Both the position numbers and the translations under genes were made by a program. Positions 24,072 to 31,793 of a stretch of 43,849 nucleotides of DNA are shown here, in pieces. This DNA comes from a candidate division WOR-3 bacterium (lineage in GTDB: Bacteria; Hydrothermota; Tepidihabitantia; SM23-42). The stretch is taken from positions 1-43,849 of the forward strand of contig DRIG01000032.1 in NCBI GenBank assembly GCA_011052815.1. Direction: 5' to 3'. How positions within the stretch are numbered: the stretch's first letter is position 1; each line of letters opens with the position of its first letter. Below the pieces are notes generated by a model. It was given only the letters and a program-made list of their open reading frames with translations, ran no database searches and had not been told where the DNA came from.

Positions 24072-24971
24072 ATGAAAATTTTGGTCTCAGATCCCATCGC
24101 GCCGCAGGGTATAGAAATCCTGAAGAACGCCGGCTTTGAGGTTGTTGAAAAAACAGGCCTTTCTCCTGAAGAGCTCGCCAAGATCATTCCGGATTTCGAC
24201 GGCATCATTGTACGGAGTGCGACCAAGGTGAAAAAAGAAGTGATTGACGCGGCGGAAAAGTTGAAGGTCATCGGCAGGGCCGGAATCGGTCTGGATAACA
24301 TCGACCAGGAAGCGGCAAAAAGTAAAGGTATAAAGATCGTCAATACGCCGACGGCGACGTCGATCTCAGTAGCTGAACTCGCCCTGGGAATGATGTTCGC
24401 CGCAGCCCGGAGAATCCCGCAGGCAAGTGTCTCAACCAAAGCGGGGAAATGGGAGAAGAAGCAATTCAAAGGATTTGAACTTTACGGAAAAAAACTCGGC
24501 ATCATCGGCATCGGAAGAATCGGAACAGAAGTCGCGAAAAGAGCCAAAGCACTCGGTATGGAAGTAATGGCGTACGACCCCAATGTAAAATCGCATGAAT
24601 ATGCAGAATGCGTTGATCTTGACACCCTGCTTAAAAACTCCGACTATATTACACTCCACATCCCCCGAACCAAAGAGACCGAACATATCCTCGATAAAGC
24701 TGCTTTTGAAAAAATGAAGGACGGGGTGGTCATCATCAACTGTGCCCGCGGCGGGGTAGTCGATGAAGAAGCGCTTTATGAAGCGATAAAATCGGGCAAA
24801 GTAAGGATTGCCGGGGTTGATGTTTATGAATCAGAACCGGCGAAAGAGAATAAACTATTCGAACTTGAACAGGTGATCGCCACTCCCCATATCGGCGCCC
24901 AGACCAAAGAAGGACAGACACGTGCAGGTATTCAGATTGCAGAATTGGTAAGGGACGTTCTGAAGGGATAA
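24072..24971 (+). CDS. serA: D-3-phosphoglycerate dehydrogenase, short form
   Basis: NAD-dependent oxidation of 3-phosphoglycerate to 3-phosphohydroxypyruvate, first step of serine synthesis. The 299 residues hold only the substrate-binding and Rossmann domains: GIIGIGRIGTEVAKR is the dinucleotide-binding loop, and catalytic Arg, Glu and His lie in INCARGGVVDEE, VDVYESEP and TPHIGAQT. There is no C-terminal ACT or ASB regulatory domain, so serine feedback is not expected through this protein. A ribosome site AGGAGG precedes the ATG, 16 bp after the aminotransferase; DUF1015 follows after 18 bp. Other 2-hydroxyacid dehydrogenases look similar, but the neighbourhood supports SerA. Confidence 0.88.
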   Translation: MKILVSDPIAPQGIEILKNAGFEVVEKTGLSPEELAKIIPDFDGIIVRSATKVKKEVIDAAEKLKVIGRAGIGLDNIDQEAAKSKGIKIVNTPTATSISVAELALGMMFAAARRIPQASVSTKAGKWEKKQFKGFELYGKKLGIIGIGRIGTEVAKRAKALGMEVMAYDPNVKSHEYAECVDLDTLLKNSDYITLHIPRTKETEHILDKAAFEKMKDGVVIINCARGGVVDEEALYEAIKSGKVRIAGVDVYESEPAKENKLFELEQVIATPHIGAQTKEGQTRAGIQIAELVRDVLKG

Positions 24972-24989
24972 ACGGACAAAGGAGAAAAA

Positions 24990-26264
24990 ATGCCGGAAAT
25001 CAAACCTTTCAAAGGAATCAGATACAACCCGGAAAAGATTGAAGATTTAACCGGTGTGATCTGCCAGCCTTATGATCAGATAACGAACAAGATGGAAAAG
25101 GAATATAAGAATAAAAGCCCCTACAATTTCGTCCGCCTGGTTCTGACCAAATACGCCGAAGGCCATGACCGCCAGAGGGAATACCGCGATGCGAAAAAAT
25201 TCATCGAACACTGGCTGAGGGATAAAATCTTCATCAGAGACGACTCCCCTGCGATCTATCCTTATTGGCAGGAGTTCTCAGTCGAGGATAAACAGTTGAC
25301 CAGAAAAGGCTTCATAAGTCTGGTCCGCCTGGAAGAATTAGGAAAAGGAAACATCCTTCCCCATGAAAAGACACTTTCAAAACCGAAAGCGGATCGGTTG
25401 AACCTGCTGCGTATCACTGAGAAAGACCTTGAACCGATATTTCTCCTCTACACGGATCCGGAAAATGAAGTCATGAACCTCATAGAAAAAGAATGCAGCA
25501 CTCTGCCGCTCATGGAAGTGAAGGATGAAAAGGAAGTAACCCATAAGGTCTGGCGGATCGATGCAGCGGAAATAATCAAAAAGATAGCGGACAAATTGAA
25601 AGATTCCATCTTCGTCATTGCAGACGGGCACCATCGTTATGAAACAGGATTGAATTACCTTAAACAGGTGGCGCCTGAAGACAAAGATCACCCGGCGAAT
25701 TTCAAGATGATCACCCTCGTCAACATCGAGGACCCCGGATTGGTGATCTTACCGACCCATCGACTTATCAAAGACCTTGCCGGATTCAGTCTCGGTGGAT
25801 TTCTGGAAAAGACCGAAGAATATTTTGAAATAAAAAAGAGCAACAAAGAAAATATAATGCAGGAATTGAAAGAGGTGGACGGAAAGGCATTCGGGTTCTA
25901 CAGCCCGCAAACCTGCTATATTTTAAAATTGAAATCCTTAGAGCCGATGAGAAAATTACTGCCTGACCGCAGTGAAGAATACCGCACCCTCGACGTCGCC
26001 ATTCTGCACACCCTCTTGATAGAGAACGTACTCGGTATTGAACCGGCCAAGATTGAAGACCATATCCGCTATGAAAGAGGTATCCAGAGAACAATGAAGA
26101 GGATTGAAAGCGGAGAGTTCCAATTCGCCTTCTTGATGAACCCGACAAAACCTGAACAGGTGAAGAAGATAGCACAGAAAAAAGAAAGGATGCCGCAGAA
26201 ATCCACTGATTTCTATCCAAAACTGATTTCAGGGCTTGTCTTCTATGATATAGGAGGCGGCTAA
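24990..26264 (+). CDS. DUF1015 family protein, possible serine kinase-like (ParB/Srx-related) enzyme
   Basis: 424-residue protein of the DUF1015 family. It starts with KPFKGIRYNPEKI and ICQPYDQI, and carries IADGHHRYETGLNYL with the DGHHR motif at residues 212-216. A D-G-H-x-R motif is a hallmark of the ParB/sulfiredoxin superfamily, which includes the free serine kinases SerK and SbnI. The gene lies 18 bp after serA in one operon with the aminotransferase. From this I infer a role in serine/phosphoserine metabolism, either making or breaking the phosphoserine bond in place of a visible serB; this is a hypothesis. The ribosome site AAAGGAG fixes the start. Confidence 0.82.
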   Translation: MPEIKPFKGIRYNPEKIEDLTGVICQPYDQITNKMEKEYKNKSPYNFVRLVLTKYAEGHDRQREYRDAKKFIEHWLRDKIFIRDDSPAIYPYWQEFSVEDKQLTRKGFISLVRLEELGKGNILPHEKTLSKPKADRLNLLRITEKDLEPIFLLYTDPENEVMNLIEKECSTLPLMEVKDEKEVTHKVWRIDAAEIIKKIADKLKDSIFVIADGHHRYETGLNYLKQVAPEDKDHPANFKMITLVNIEDPGLVILPTHRLIKDLAGFSLGGFLEKTEEYFEIKKSNKENIMQELKEVDGKAFGFYSPQTCYILKLKSLEPMRKLLPDRSEEYRTLDVAILHTLLIENVLGIEPAKIEDHIRYERGIQRTMKRIESGEFQFAFLMNPTKPEQVKKIAQKKERMPQKSTDFYPKLISGLVFYDIGGG

Positions 26265-26290
26265 AAAAAACTCTTTAAAATTCCCTACCC

Positions 26291-26319
26291 TATATCAGGT
26301 AGAACTACCTATTGATATA
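26291..26319. promoter_or_regulatory. Imperfect inverted repeat (candidate operator) over the -35 box
   Basis: TATATCAGGTAG (26291-26302), AA, CTACCT, ATT, GATATA (26314-26319): two 12-base arms complementary apart from a 3-base bulge. The right arm covers the TTGATA -35 box at 26312-26317, the position of a repressor site. Confidence 0.5.
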
Positions 26320-26339
26320 ACAGGCAAAAAGAGTATAAT
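26312..26339 (+). promoter_or_regulatory. Promoter of the secreted Asp-box gene at 26478, long leader
   Basis: TTGATA (26312-26317), 16-bp spacer, TATAAT (26334-26339). The predicted start near 26346 leaves a leader of about 130 nt before the ATG at 26478, unlike all other promoters here. The leader contains a ribosome-like AAAGGAGGT at 26402-26410 with no start codon at the right distance. Confidence 0.65.
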
Positions 26340-26477
26340 TATTATTAAGAAAGTTTCAGTTATAATGTTAGCCTGATGTTATTTCTGGTTAGCAAATAAA
26401 GAAAGGAGGTAAAGCGCAAATAAGGTTGGTATGTTTTGGTAACAAAAGTAAATATATACAGAACAAAAGGAGAAAAA

Positions 26478-28211
26478 ATGAAGAAGATAATAATGGGTAT
26501 AACAGTGATCTCGATGGCGATGCTCTTCGCCGCAGAGATTGAAAACCCGGGCACGCATGATGTAATGCAACCGAAAATATCAGTGGTCCAAGGTACCACT
26601 GACAACATTTCGGTAAAAATCAATGAATCCACAAAAGTAAGTGGTATAGAGTATGACCTTCCTTATGGGCCGCAATATTCGCCGACTATCGCTCCTATTG
26701 ACCCGACAACCCTGCCAGACCCCGATGACCCGACCTCAGGAAGGAGATATCAATTCCCTCTCAAAAGGCTCAATATGGAAAAGAACGAATCAGGTCAGAA
26801 AAGAGAGGAGAGCAGATGGGATAATGATGTCCTTGTTTATGACGGCGAGGTCGGTGAAGGGCAGGATTTCGATGTTGACCCCTCAACCGGCGACATCTAT
26901 GTAATTTTTGATACCTACCATACAAGTCAGGACAGTCTTGTTGTTTACCGCTCAACTGATGGAGGCAATTCATTCCAGTGGTGGCGGGCAAGCTATAACG
27001 GTGATGGAGAAATCGGTAATCCAAAGATACGCATAGCCCAGGATGCTGGCGGGCAGACCTGGGTCTGTATGTTCGGTATCTGGCATGAACCATCAGGAGA
27101 TGATGTTCTGTATATGCGCAGAATGACCCCGGATCAAAGTCAGGGTTACTGGGAAGAGGTCAACTCAAATGTCGTTTACGCAGATGTCGACGCCGACGTC
27201 GGCACCGGAGCCTGGGTCTATGTGACCTATATTCCAGAAGGTACAGATAATGATATCTGGGCGGCGAGGAACAACCTTGACGGCACTGGCTGGCAGGATA
27301 ACCAGCAGCTGTTCGCCGACCCCGGTGTAACACCCTATCCGCAAATTGCGGCTGGTTCAGGCGGTAATGTCGCCGTGGCATTCATCGACGACAGGATTAC
27401 CACAAATAATGAAGTACGCATCAAAAGAAGCACCAATTACGGTTCGACCTGGATTAGTTCTGAACAGGTGAGTAACAACTCCGGTGCTTATCCGATAAGA
27501 GAAACCGATATCGCCTATTCATACAGCGCCAGTTATGAAACCGGCTGGATCACTGCAACGTTTTACGTCGTTGATAATGACAACCTCGTCTATTACTGGA
27601 GTACTGACGCCGGTGTCAACTGGACTTACGGCGGACTGATCGGTTCAAGCTCAAATGATGAGAATCTCAGCTCAATCCGTGCCCGTAAAGCAACGGGTTC
27701 TCTGACCGTCGCTTACAATCAAGATCCCGGTGACTCAACAATGTTCACCTGGACAACAGCATCAAATCCGACCAACTTCATCACACCCTATCGTATCAAT
27801 GATTACAATGCAACAGGCATCTGGGCTCCTACAGCCGGATGGATCAGTAGTTACTCTGCAATCTGCTATTCTTCGTACACAATGGGTTATAACCTCTTCT
27901 TCGACTGGTTCAATAACACAGGTGTTGCGGAACTGCCGGATGAGCAGACCGGTGCCGGAGTAATCAATCTTGCGCCGAATCCTTCGAGCCGGGTTACCAG
28001 ACTCACGTATGCAATCAACAACGAAACCGATGTCAGAATCACACTCTATGATGCGACAGGTCGATTGGTGAAGAATATTCTGCAAAAGACACAGGCACCG
28101 GGTGAATACACTTTGAACATCAGAACCGATGAAATGGCTTCCGGTATATACATCATAAAGATTCAAACAGCAGAACATACCATCACCAGGACGATGACGG
28201 TTGTAAGATAA
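26478..28211 (+). CDS. Secreted Asp-box repeat protein with type IX sorting domain
   Basis: 577-residue exported protein. The start at 26478 is chosen because AAAGGAG lies just upstream and a signal peptide opens there (MKKIIMGITVISMAMLFAAE); the longer frame would need a TTG. After a Pro-rich linker (about 65-90) come propeller-like repeats with Asp-box-type motifs (STDGGNSF, STNYGSTW, STDAGVNW). The final about 75 residues (ATGRLVKNILQKTQ, GIYIIKIQTAEHTITRTMTVVR) form a Por/T9SS C-terminal sorting domain. It is analogous to the protein at 13.8-15.3 kb. A strong hairpin terminator follows after 20 bp. Confidence 0.82.
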   Translation: MKKIIMGITVISMAMLFAAEIENPGTHDVMQPKISVVQGTTDNISVKINESTKVSGIEYDLPYGPQYSPTIAPIDPTTLPDPDDPTSGRRYQFPLKRLNMEKNESGQKREESRWDNDVLVYDGEVGEGQDFDVDPSTGDIYVIFDTYHTSQDSLVVYRSTDGGNSFQWWRASYNGDGEIGNPKIRIAQDAGGQTWVCMFGIWHEPSGDDVLYMRRMTPDQSQGYWEEVNSNVVYADVDADVGTGAWVYVTYIPEGTDNDIWAARNNLDGTGWQDNQQLFADPGVTPYPQIAAGSGGNVAVAFIDDRITTNNEVRIKRSTNYGSTWISSEQVSNNSGAYPIRETDIAYSYSASYETGWITATFYVVDNDNLVYYWSTDAGVNWTYGGLIGSSSNDENLSSIRARKATGSLTVAYNQDPGDSTMFTWTTASNPTNFITPYRINDYNATGIWAPTAGWISSYSAICYSSYTMGYNLFFDWFNNTGVAELPDEQTGAGVINLAPNPSSRVTRLTYAINNETDVRITLYDATGRLVKNILQKTQAPGEYTLNIRTDEMASGIYIIKIQTAEHTITRTMTVVR

Positions 28212-28231
28212 GATACAGAATACGGTTGAAT

Positions 28232-28262
28232 AAAAAAGGGGAGTGAATAACTCCCCTTTTTT
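28232..28262. terminator. Bidirectional rho-independent terminator
   Basis: AAAAAAGGGGAG pairs perfectly with CTCCCCTTTTTT around a 7-base loop. It lies between the convergent ends of the secreted Asp-box gene (plus) and moxR (minus) and has an A-run and a T-run suitable for both strands. Confidence 0.93.
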
Positions 28263-28273
28263 ATTTCTTCACA

Positions 28274-29260
28274 CTAACCGACCGTCTTCAGCAACTCATC
28301 AATGATGTAATCTGATTTAATCCCCTCGGCTTCCGCCGCAAAATTGGTAAGCACACGATGGCGCAACACCGGGTGCGCCACATATCTGACGTCGTCGAAA
28401 TCAGGGGCATATCTTCCTTCAAGAGCCGCCCGTGCCTTGGCACCGAGGATAAGATACTGGGACGCCCGCGGTCCTGCGCCCCAGGCGACATATCCCTTTA
28501 CTATTTCCGGACTCTTCTTTTCTCCGGGCCTGGTCAACCCCACCAGTTCGATCGTCTTTTTAATGACCTCATCGGACACAGGAATCCGCCTCACCAGTTT
28601 CTGGAACAAAAGGAACTTCTCTGCTCCGAGTATCTTCTTTAATTCCGCCTCATATGCTGAGGTGGTGGTTTTGATAATCTCTTCTTCTTCTTCAGATGAC
28701 GGATAATCGATATTGATCGTAAACATAAATCTGTCGAGCTGGGCTTCAGGTAATGGATAAGTACCTTCCTGCTCAATGGGATTCTGCGTCGCCAGGACAA
28801 AGAAAGGCAACGGCAGATCATATGTCTCTCCGGCATAAGTGACCTTATATTCCTGCATCGCCTGAAGCAGTGCTGATTGGGTCTTGGGCGGTGCCCGATT
28901 AATCTCATCAGCAAGAATGATATTGGAAAAGAGCGGCCCCTTTACAAATCTGAAGCTGCGCCTGCCTGTGGTCAAATCCTCTTCGATAACCTCGGTCCCT
29001 GTAATATCCGAAGGCATCAGGTCCGGCGTGAACTGAATCCTGTTGAACGAAAGATCGAGAATCTGCGCGATGGTATTTACAAGCATGGTCTTTGCCAAAC
29101 CAGGCACTCCGATGATCAATGAATGGCCGCTGCAGAAAAGGCTGATGAGTACCTGCTCGATTACATCTTTCTGTCCGATAACAAGTTTGGCAATCTCCCG
29201 ACAGATTGCATCATAACTGCCCTTCAACTCTTTCAAAGCTGCAAGGTCTGATTTTTTCAT
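28274..29260 (-). CDS. MoxR-family AAA+ ATPase
   Basis: Chaperone-like AAA+ ATPase, 328 residues, normal for MoxR. Motifs: Walker A GVPGLAKT, Walker B IILADEINRAPPKTQSALLQ, the MoxR signature ATQNPIEQEGTYPLPEAQLDRFMF, and a C-terminal lid with GAGPRASQYLILGAKARA. MoxR proteins usually pair with DUF58 or von Willebrand A domain proteins, which bind metal cofactors or assemble complexes; no such partner is adjacent, because a terminator follows directly. A possible -10 box TATAAT (29277-29272) lies 11 bp before its ATG and a perfect DnaA box lies just upstream of that, so expression might respond to DnaA. Confidence 0.92.
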   Translation of the reverse strand: MKKSDLAALKELKGSYDAICREIAKLVIGQKDVIEQVLISLFCSGHSLIIGVPGLAKTMLVNTIAQILDLSFNRIQFTPDLMPSDITGTEVIEEDLTTGRRSFRFVKGPLFSNIILADEINRAPPKTQSALLQAMQEYKVTYAGETYDLPLPFFVLATQNPIEQEGTYPLPEAQLDRFMFTINIDYPSSEEEEEIIKTTTSAYEAELKKILGAEKFLLFQKLVRRIPVSDEVIKKTIELVGLTRPGEKKSPEIVKGYVAWGAGPRASQYLILGAKARAALEGRYAPDFDDVRYVAHPVLRHRVLTNFAAEAEGIKSDYIIDELLKTVG

Positions 29261-29281
29261 TTATTCGAATTATTATAAGAT

Positions 29282-29402
29282 TGTGGATAACTCATAATAA
29301 ATTTCATTAAAAAATGCAGGAAACCTATGTAATATCAAGAATTTTGATTTATCCACACCTTATCCTCATTTATCCACATCATTTTTGACAAAATTATTCA
29401 CA
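29282..29402. other. DnaA-box cluster, candidate replication origin (oriC)
   Basis: The 133-bp gap between moxR and the UPF0282 gene holds three perfect TTATCCACA boxes: 29282-29290 (minus), 29349-29357 and 29370-29378 (plus). Two boxes with one mismatch add to them: TTATCCTCA 29360-29368 and TTATTCACA 29394-29402 (the last overlaps the UPF0282 stop). Three of them lie in tandem at 10-11 bp steps. The 58 bp between boxes 1 and 2 are strongly A/T-rich, as expected of an unwinding element. No dnaA or dnaN is in the window, so origin function is inferred from the boxes alone. Confidence 0.7.
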
Positions 29403-30254
29403 GGTAATCCCGTTATAGAGTTCTTTTCGCCGTGCTTCCAGAAGCTCTTCTTTCTTTCCCAGGTATGCAGCGGCAGAACATACCGTCACCCTCTTACTGA
29501 AATTCTTTATTGAAACGAGGTATTCTGACCAGTTGATGTCCCTCAAAAGATGGTGATCGATTATCAATTTTTTCACTGAAGTCTGTTCGATTATCTTTTT
29601 TATATTCTTCAAGGCGAGGGCGATGTCACTCTTTTTGTAATGTGACCCCAATAAATAGGTTGCAGGCCCGTCGAGAATAATCGTATCAGGAGATCTTTCA
29701 ACTATAAAATTCACCGCCTCGTCGTTCAATGGTCCCTGGACATCAGAGGTATAAATAAATTTTTCTTTCTCTTCGATATATACTTCCACTACATAACCGA
29801 GGCGGTTGGACAGACCGTGAAAAACCGGTTCAGAAAATATGATCTTTGTATTTCCGAAATTGAATGTTCTGGCGTCAGCGATATTTATCGCTTTGGCGCA
29901 TGATTCAATCATCCCCAGAAGCACCGTCGCCCTTTCTTTTTGACTGTGATTGATGAACTCGCGCGGATGTTTCAAAAAGATCTCTTTACCAGCATAAATG
30001 CTCTCTTCATCAGGATTGTGATGGTCATAATGATAATGGGTGATGATAATTACGTCTGAAACTCCGGTCCAGTGTTTGATCGCCTCGACCATCTCCCGAC
30101 GGCGGTCCAGCTCAAGTCTGTGCGGCGGCAGAGAGTATCTGTCCGGACTGACCGAAACTCCGGGATCGATGAATATTCTCACGTCCTCGGTTTCAACATA
30201 GGTCGCCATGCTGCGTACCCCAAAACTCTCAAATGCCACAGGTAAAATCTTCAT
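29394..30254 (-). CDS. MBL-fold metallo-hydrolase, UPF0282 family
   Basis: 286 residues from the ATG at 30254, which overlaps the rpiB stop as ATGA; the longer frame to 30284 has no ribosome site and the family starts at MKILPVAFESFGVRSMATYV. The metallo-beta-lactamase fold is shown by FIDPGVSVSPDRYSLPPH and the metal-binding ITHYHYDHHNPDE (H-x-H-x-D-H). A later SDVQGP segment supplies another metal ligand. I recognise the UPF0282 family, which I know mainly from archaea; its substrate is not established. The gene is coupled to rpiB, suggesting a phosphosugar or nucleotide-related substrate, which is inference. Confidence 0.82.
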   Translation of the reverse strand: MKILPVAFESFGVRSMATYVETEDVRIFIDPGVSVSPDRYSLPPHRLELDRRREMVEAIKHWTGVSDVIIITHYHYDHHNPDEESIYAGKEIFLKHPREFINHSQKERATVLLGMIESCAKAINIADARTFNFGNTKIIFSEPVFHGLSNRLGYVVEVYIEEKEKFIYTSDVQGPLNDEAVNFIVERSPDTIILDGPATYLLGSHYKKSDIALALKNIKKIIEQTSVKKLIIDHHLLRDINWSEYLVSIKNFSKRVTVCSAAAYLGKKEELLEARRKELYNGITCE

Positions 30255-30736
30255 GATTTCAACCTTGAAGAACGGGTTCGACACTTACATAAAACCCTTT
30301 TCTCATAATCCTTTATCATATTGATCCTACGTCGATGCCTTCCGCCTTCAAATTTCGTCGTCAAAAAGATATTGATCAAAAAACAGAGTTTTTTATTGAA
30401 CCTGACAAAACCGCCGGGAAGAACCAGAATATTGGCATCATTATGAGCCCGGGTAAGACGCGCGATCTCTGAAGACGTACACACAGCCGCCCTTATACCC
30501 CTTACTTTGTTGGCGGTCATCGCCATTCCCTGACCCGTATAACAGATTAAAATCCCGAATTTGAATCTTTTTTTAATAAGGCCGTCTGCCAGGGACAGAG
30601 CGATCTTCGGGTAATCAACCGACTCTGCAGAATCAGTACCGTAATCAATAACCTTATGTCCTGATTCAGTCAAAAACTCTATTATCTTCCTCTTCAACAA
30701 AACTCCCCGATGATCAGCACCGATTCCAATCTTCAT
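30251..30736 (-). CDS. rpiB: Ribose-5-phosphate isomerase B (RpiB/LacAB family)
   Basis: Interconverts ribose 5-phosphate and ribulose 5-phosphate in the pentose phosphate pathway. The 161-residue protein keeps the family pattern: GADHRGVLLK at the N terminus with Asp8 and His9, the active-site Cys65 in ILICYTGQGMAMTANKV, GIRAAVC, and the phosphate-binding ARLTRAHNDANILVLPGG. The Cys-Tyr-Thr-Gly variant replaces the usual Cys-Gly-Thr-Gly. The C-terminal 45 residues are rather basic (TTKFEGGRHRRRINMIKDYEKR). It lies 24 bp downstream of ilvE and is joined to the UPF0282 gene by an ATGA overlap. LacA/LacB galactose isomerases are alternatives but come in pairs. Confidence 0.87.
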   Translation of the reverse strand: MKIGIGADHRGVLLKRKIIEFLTESGHKVIDYGTDSAESVDYPKIALSLADGLIKKRFKFGILICYTGQGMAMTANKVRGIRAAVCTSSEIARLTRAHNDANILVLPGGFVRFNKKLCFLINIFLTTKFEGGRHRRRINMIKDYEKRVLCKCRTRSSRLKS

Positions 30737-30760
30737 GTCGTTAATGAAAAAGTTTTGATA

Positions 30761-31684
30761 TCATGAGACCCGGGTGAGCCAGCCGTACTTATCTTCTCTT
30801 CTGCCTTCAACAACATCAAAAAACGCCGCCTGCAGTTTTTTGGTGATCGGACCGGCCTTACCCGCACCGATCTTAATCTTATCAATACTTCTGATCGGCG
30901 TGACCTCAGCCGCCGAACCGGTGAAAAACACCTCATCAACGATATAGAGAAACTCCCTTGCAATCATCGTCTCAATGACCTCGATCCCCATATCTTTTGC
31001 CAGGGTCATAATCGTATTTCTCGTTATGCCGGGCAGAATCGTCGCATGGAACGGCGGGGTATAGATCACACCGTCTTTGACCGCAAATATATTTTCACCC
31101 GAACCTTCACTTACATATCCGGTAACATCCAGGGCAATACCTTCGACAAAACCATAGGTGATCGCCTCCATCTTTATAAGTTGTGAATTCATATAGTTGG
31201 CACAACATTTCGCCATCGCCGGAAAGGTATTTGGTGCCATACGGTTCCAGCTGGACACCATCACATCAACTCCCTGTTCCAGGGCTTCTTTACCAAGATA
31301 TTTTCCCCAGCGGAGTGTAGCAATACAGACATTTACAGGACAGGGAAAAGGATCAACACCGAGTGCATTATATCCCCGGTAAGCAATGGGTCTGATATAG
31401 GCATCTTCCAGTTCATTCTTCTTGATGAGCTCGATGGTAACCTTCACCAATTCATCCTGGGGATAAGGAATCTCCATACGATATATCTTCGCAGAATTAA
31501 AGAGCCTTTCTATATGGTCTTTAAGTCGAAATATCACCGATCCTTTAGGACTCTTATAACATCTCAATCCTTCGAAAACTCCTGTTCCATAATGAATAAC
31601 ATGAGAAAGTATATGTATCTTTGCATCATCCCAATTTACGAAATTCCCATCCATCCAGATGTATTTTGATTTTTCCATTGCCAT
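30761..31684 (-). CDS. ilvE: Branched-chain amino acid aminotransferase
   Basis: PLP enzyme of fold type IV that transaminates valine, leucine and isoleucine, 307 residues. Landmarks: IWMDGNFVNWDDAKIHILSH with the substrate-binding loop, GTGVFEGLRCY, the PLP Lys in FPAMAKCCANYMNSQL, GYVSEGSGENIFAV for cofactor binding, and the C-terminal FFTGSAAEVTPI. AAGGAGGT stands five bases before the ATG at 31684. An alternative ATG two codons later is possible. The promoter is of the 19-bp type. It starts an operon with rpiB and UPF0282. Confidence 0.93.
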   Translation of the reverse strand: MAMEKSKYIWMDGNFVNWDDAKIHILSHVIHYGTGVFEGLRCYKSPKGSVIFRLKDHIERLFNSAKIYRMEIPYPQDELVKVTIELIKKNELEDAYIRPIAYRGYNALGVDPFPCPVNVCIATLRWGKYLGKEALEQGVDVMVSSWNRMAPNTFPAMAKCCANYMNSQLIKMEAITYGFVEGIALDVTGYVSEGSGENIFAVKDGVIYTPPFHATILPGITRNTIMTLAKDMGIEVIETMIAREFLYIVDEVFFTGSAAEVTPIRSIDKIKIGAGKAGPITKKLQAAFFDVVEGRREDKYGWLTRVS

Positions 31685-31703
31685 AGGATACCTCCTTGAT
31701 TCA

Positions 31704-31731
31704 ATAATAATTAAATTTTACTGAAAGTCAA
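31704..31731 (-). promoter_or_regulatory. ilvE promoter, ribosome-site type
   Basis: Minus strand: TTGACT (31731-31726), 16-bp spacer, TATTAT (31709-31704), 19 bp with AAGGAGGT, ATG at 31684. Divergent from the promoter at 31758-31785. Confidence 0.78.
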
Positions 31732-31757
31732 GAAAATAATCCGACAAGTAATTATGA

Positions 31758-31785
31758 TTGACTTGATAATTTTTTTGTTTATACT
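31758..31785 (+). promoter_or_regulatory. Oxidoreductase-lnt promoter, leaderless type
   Basis: TTGACT (31758-31763), 16-bp spacer, TATACT (31780-31785), 8 bp, ATG at 31794. No ribosome-binding site. Confidence 0.72.
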
Positions 31786-31793
31786 TTTTAGCG

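Noticed and set aside
26431-26442. A three-codon leader peptide (Met-Phe-Trp-stop) as a tryptophan attenuator.
   Set aside because: The nearest ribosome site is too far upstream (about 20 bases), only one Trp codon is present, no terminator/antiterminator pair is visible, and the downstream gene is not biosynthetic.
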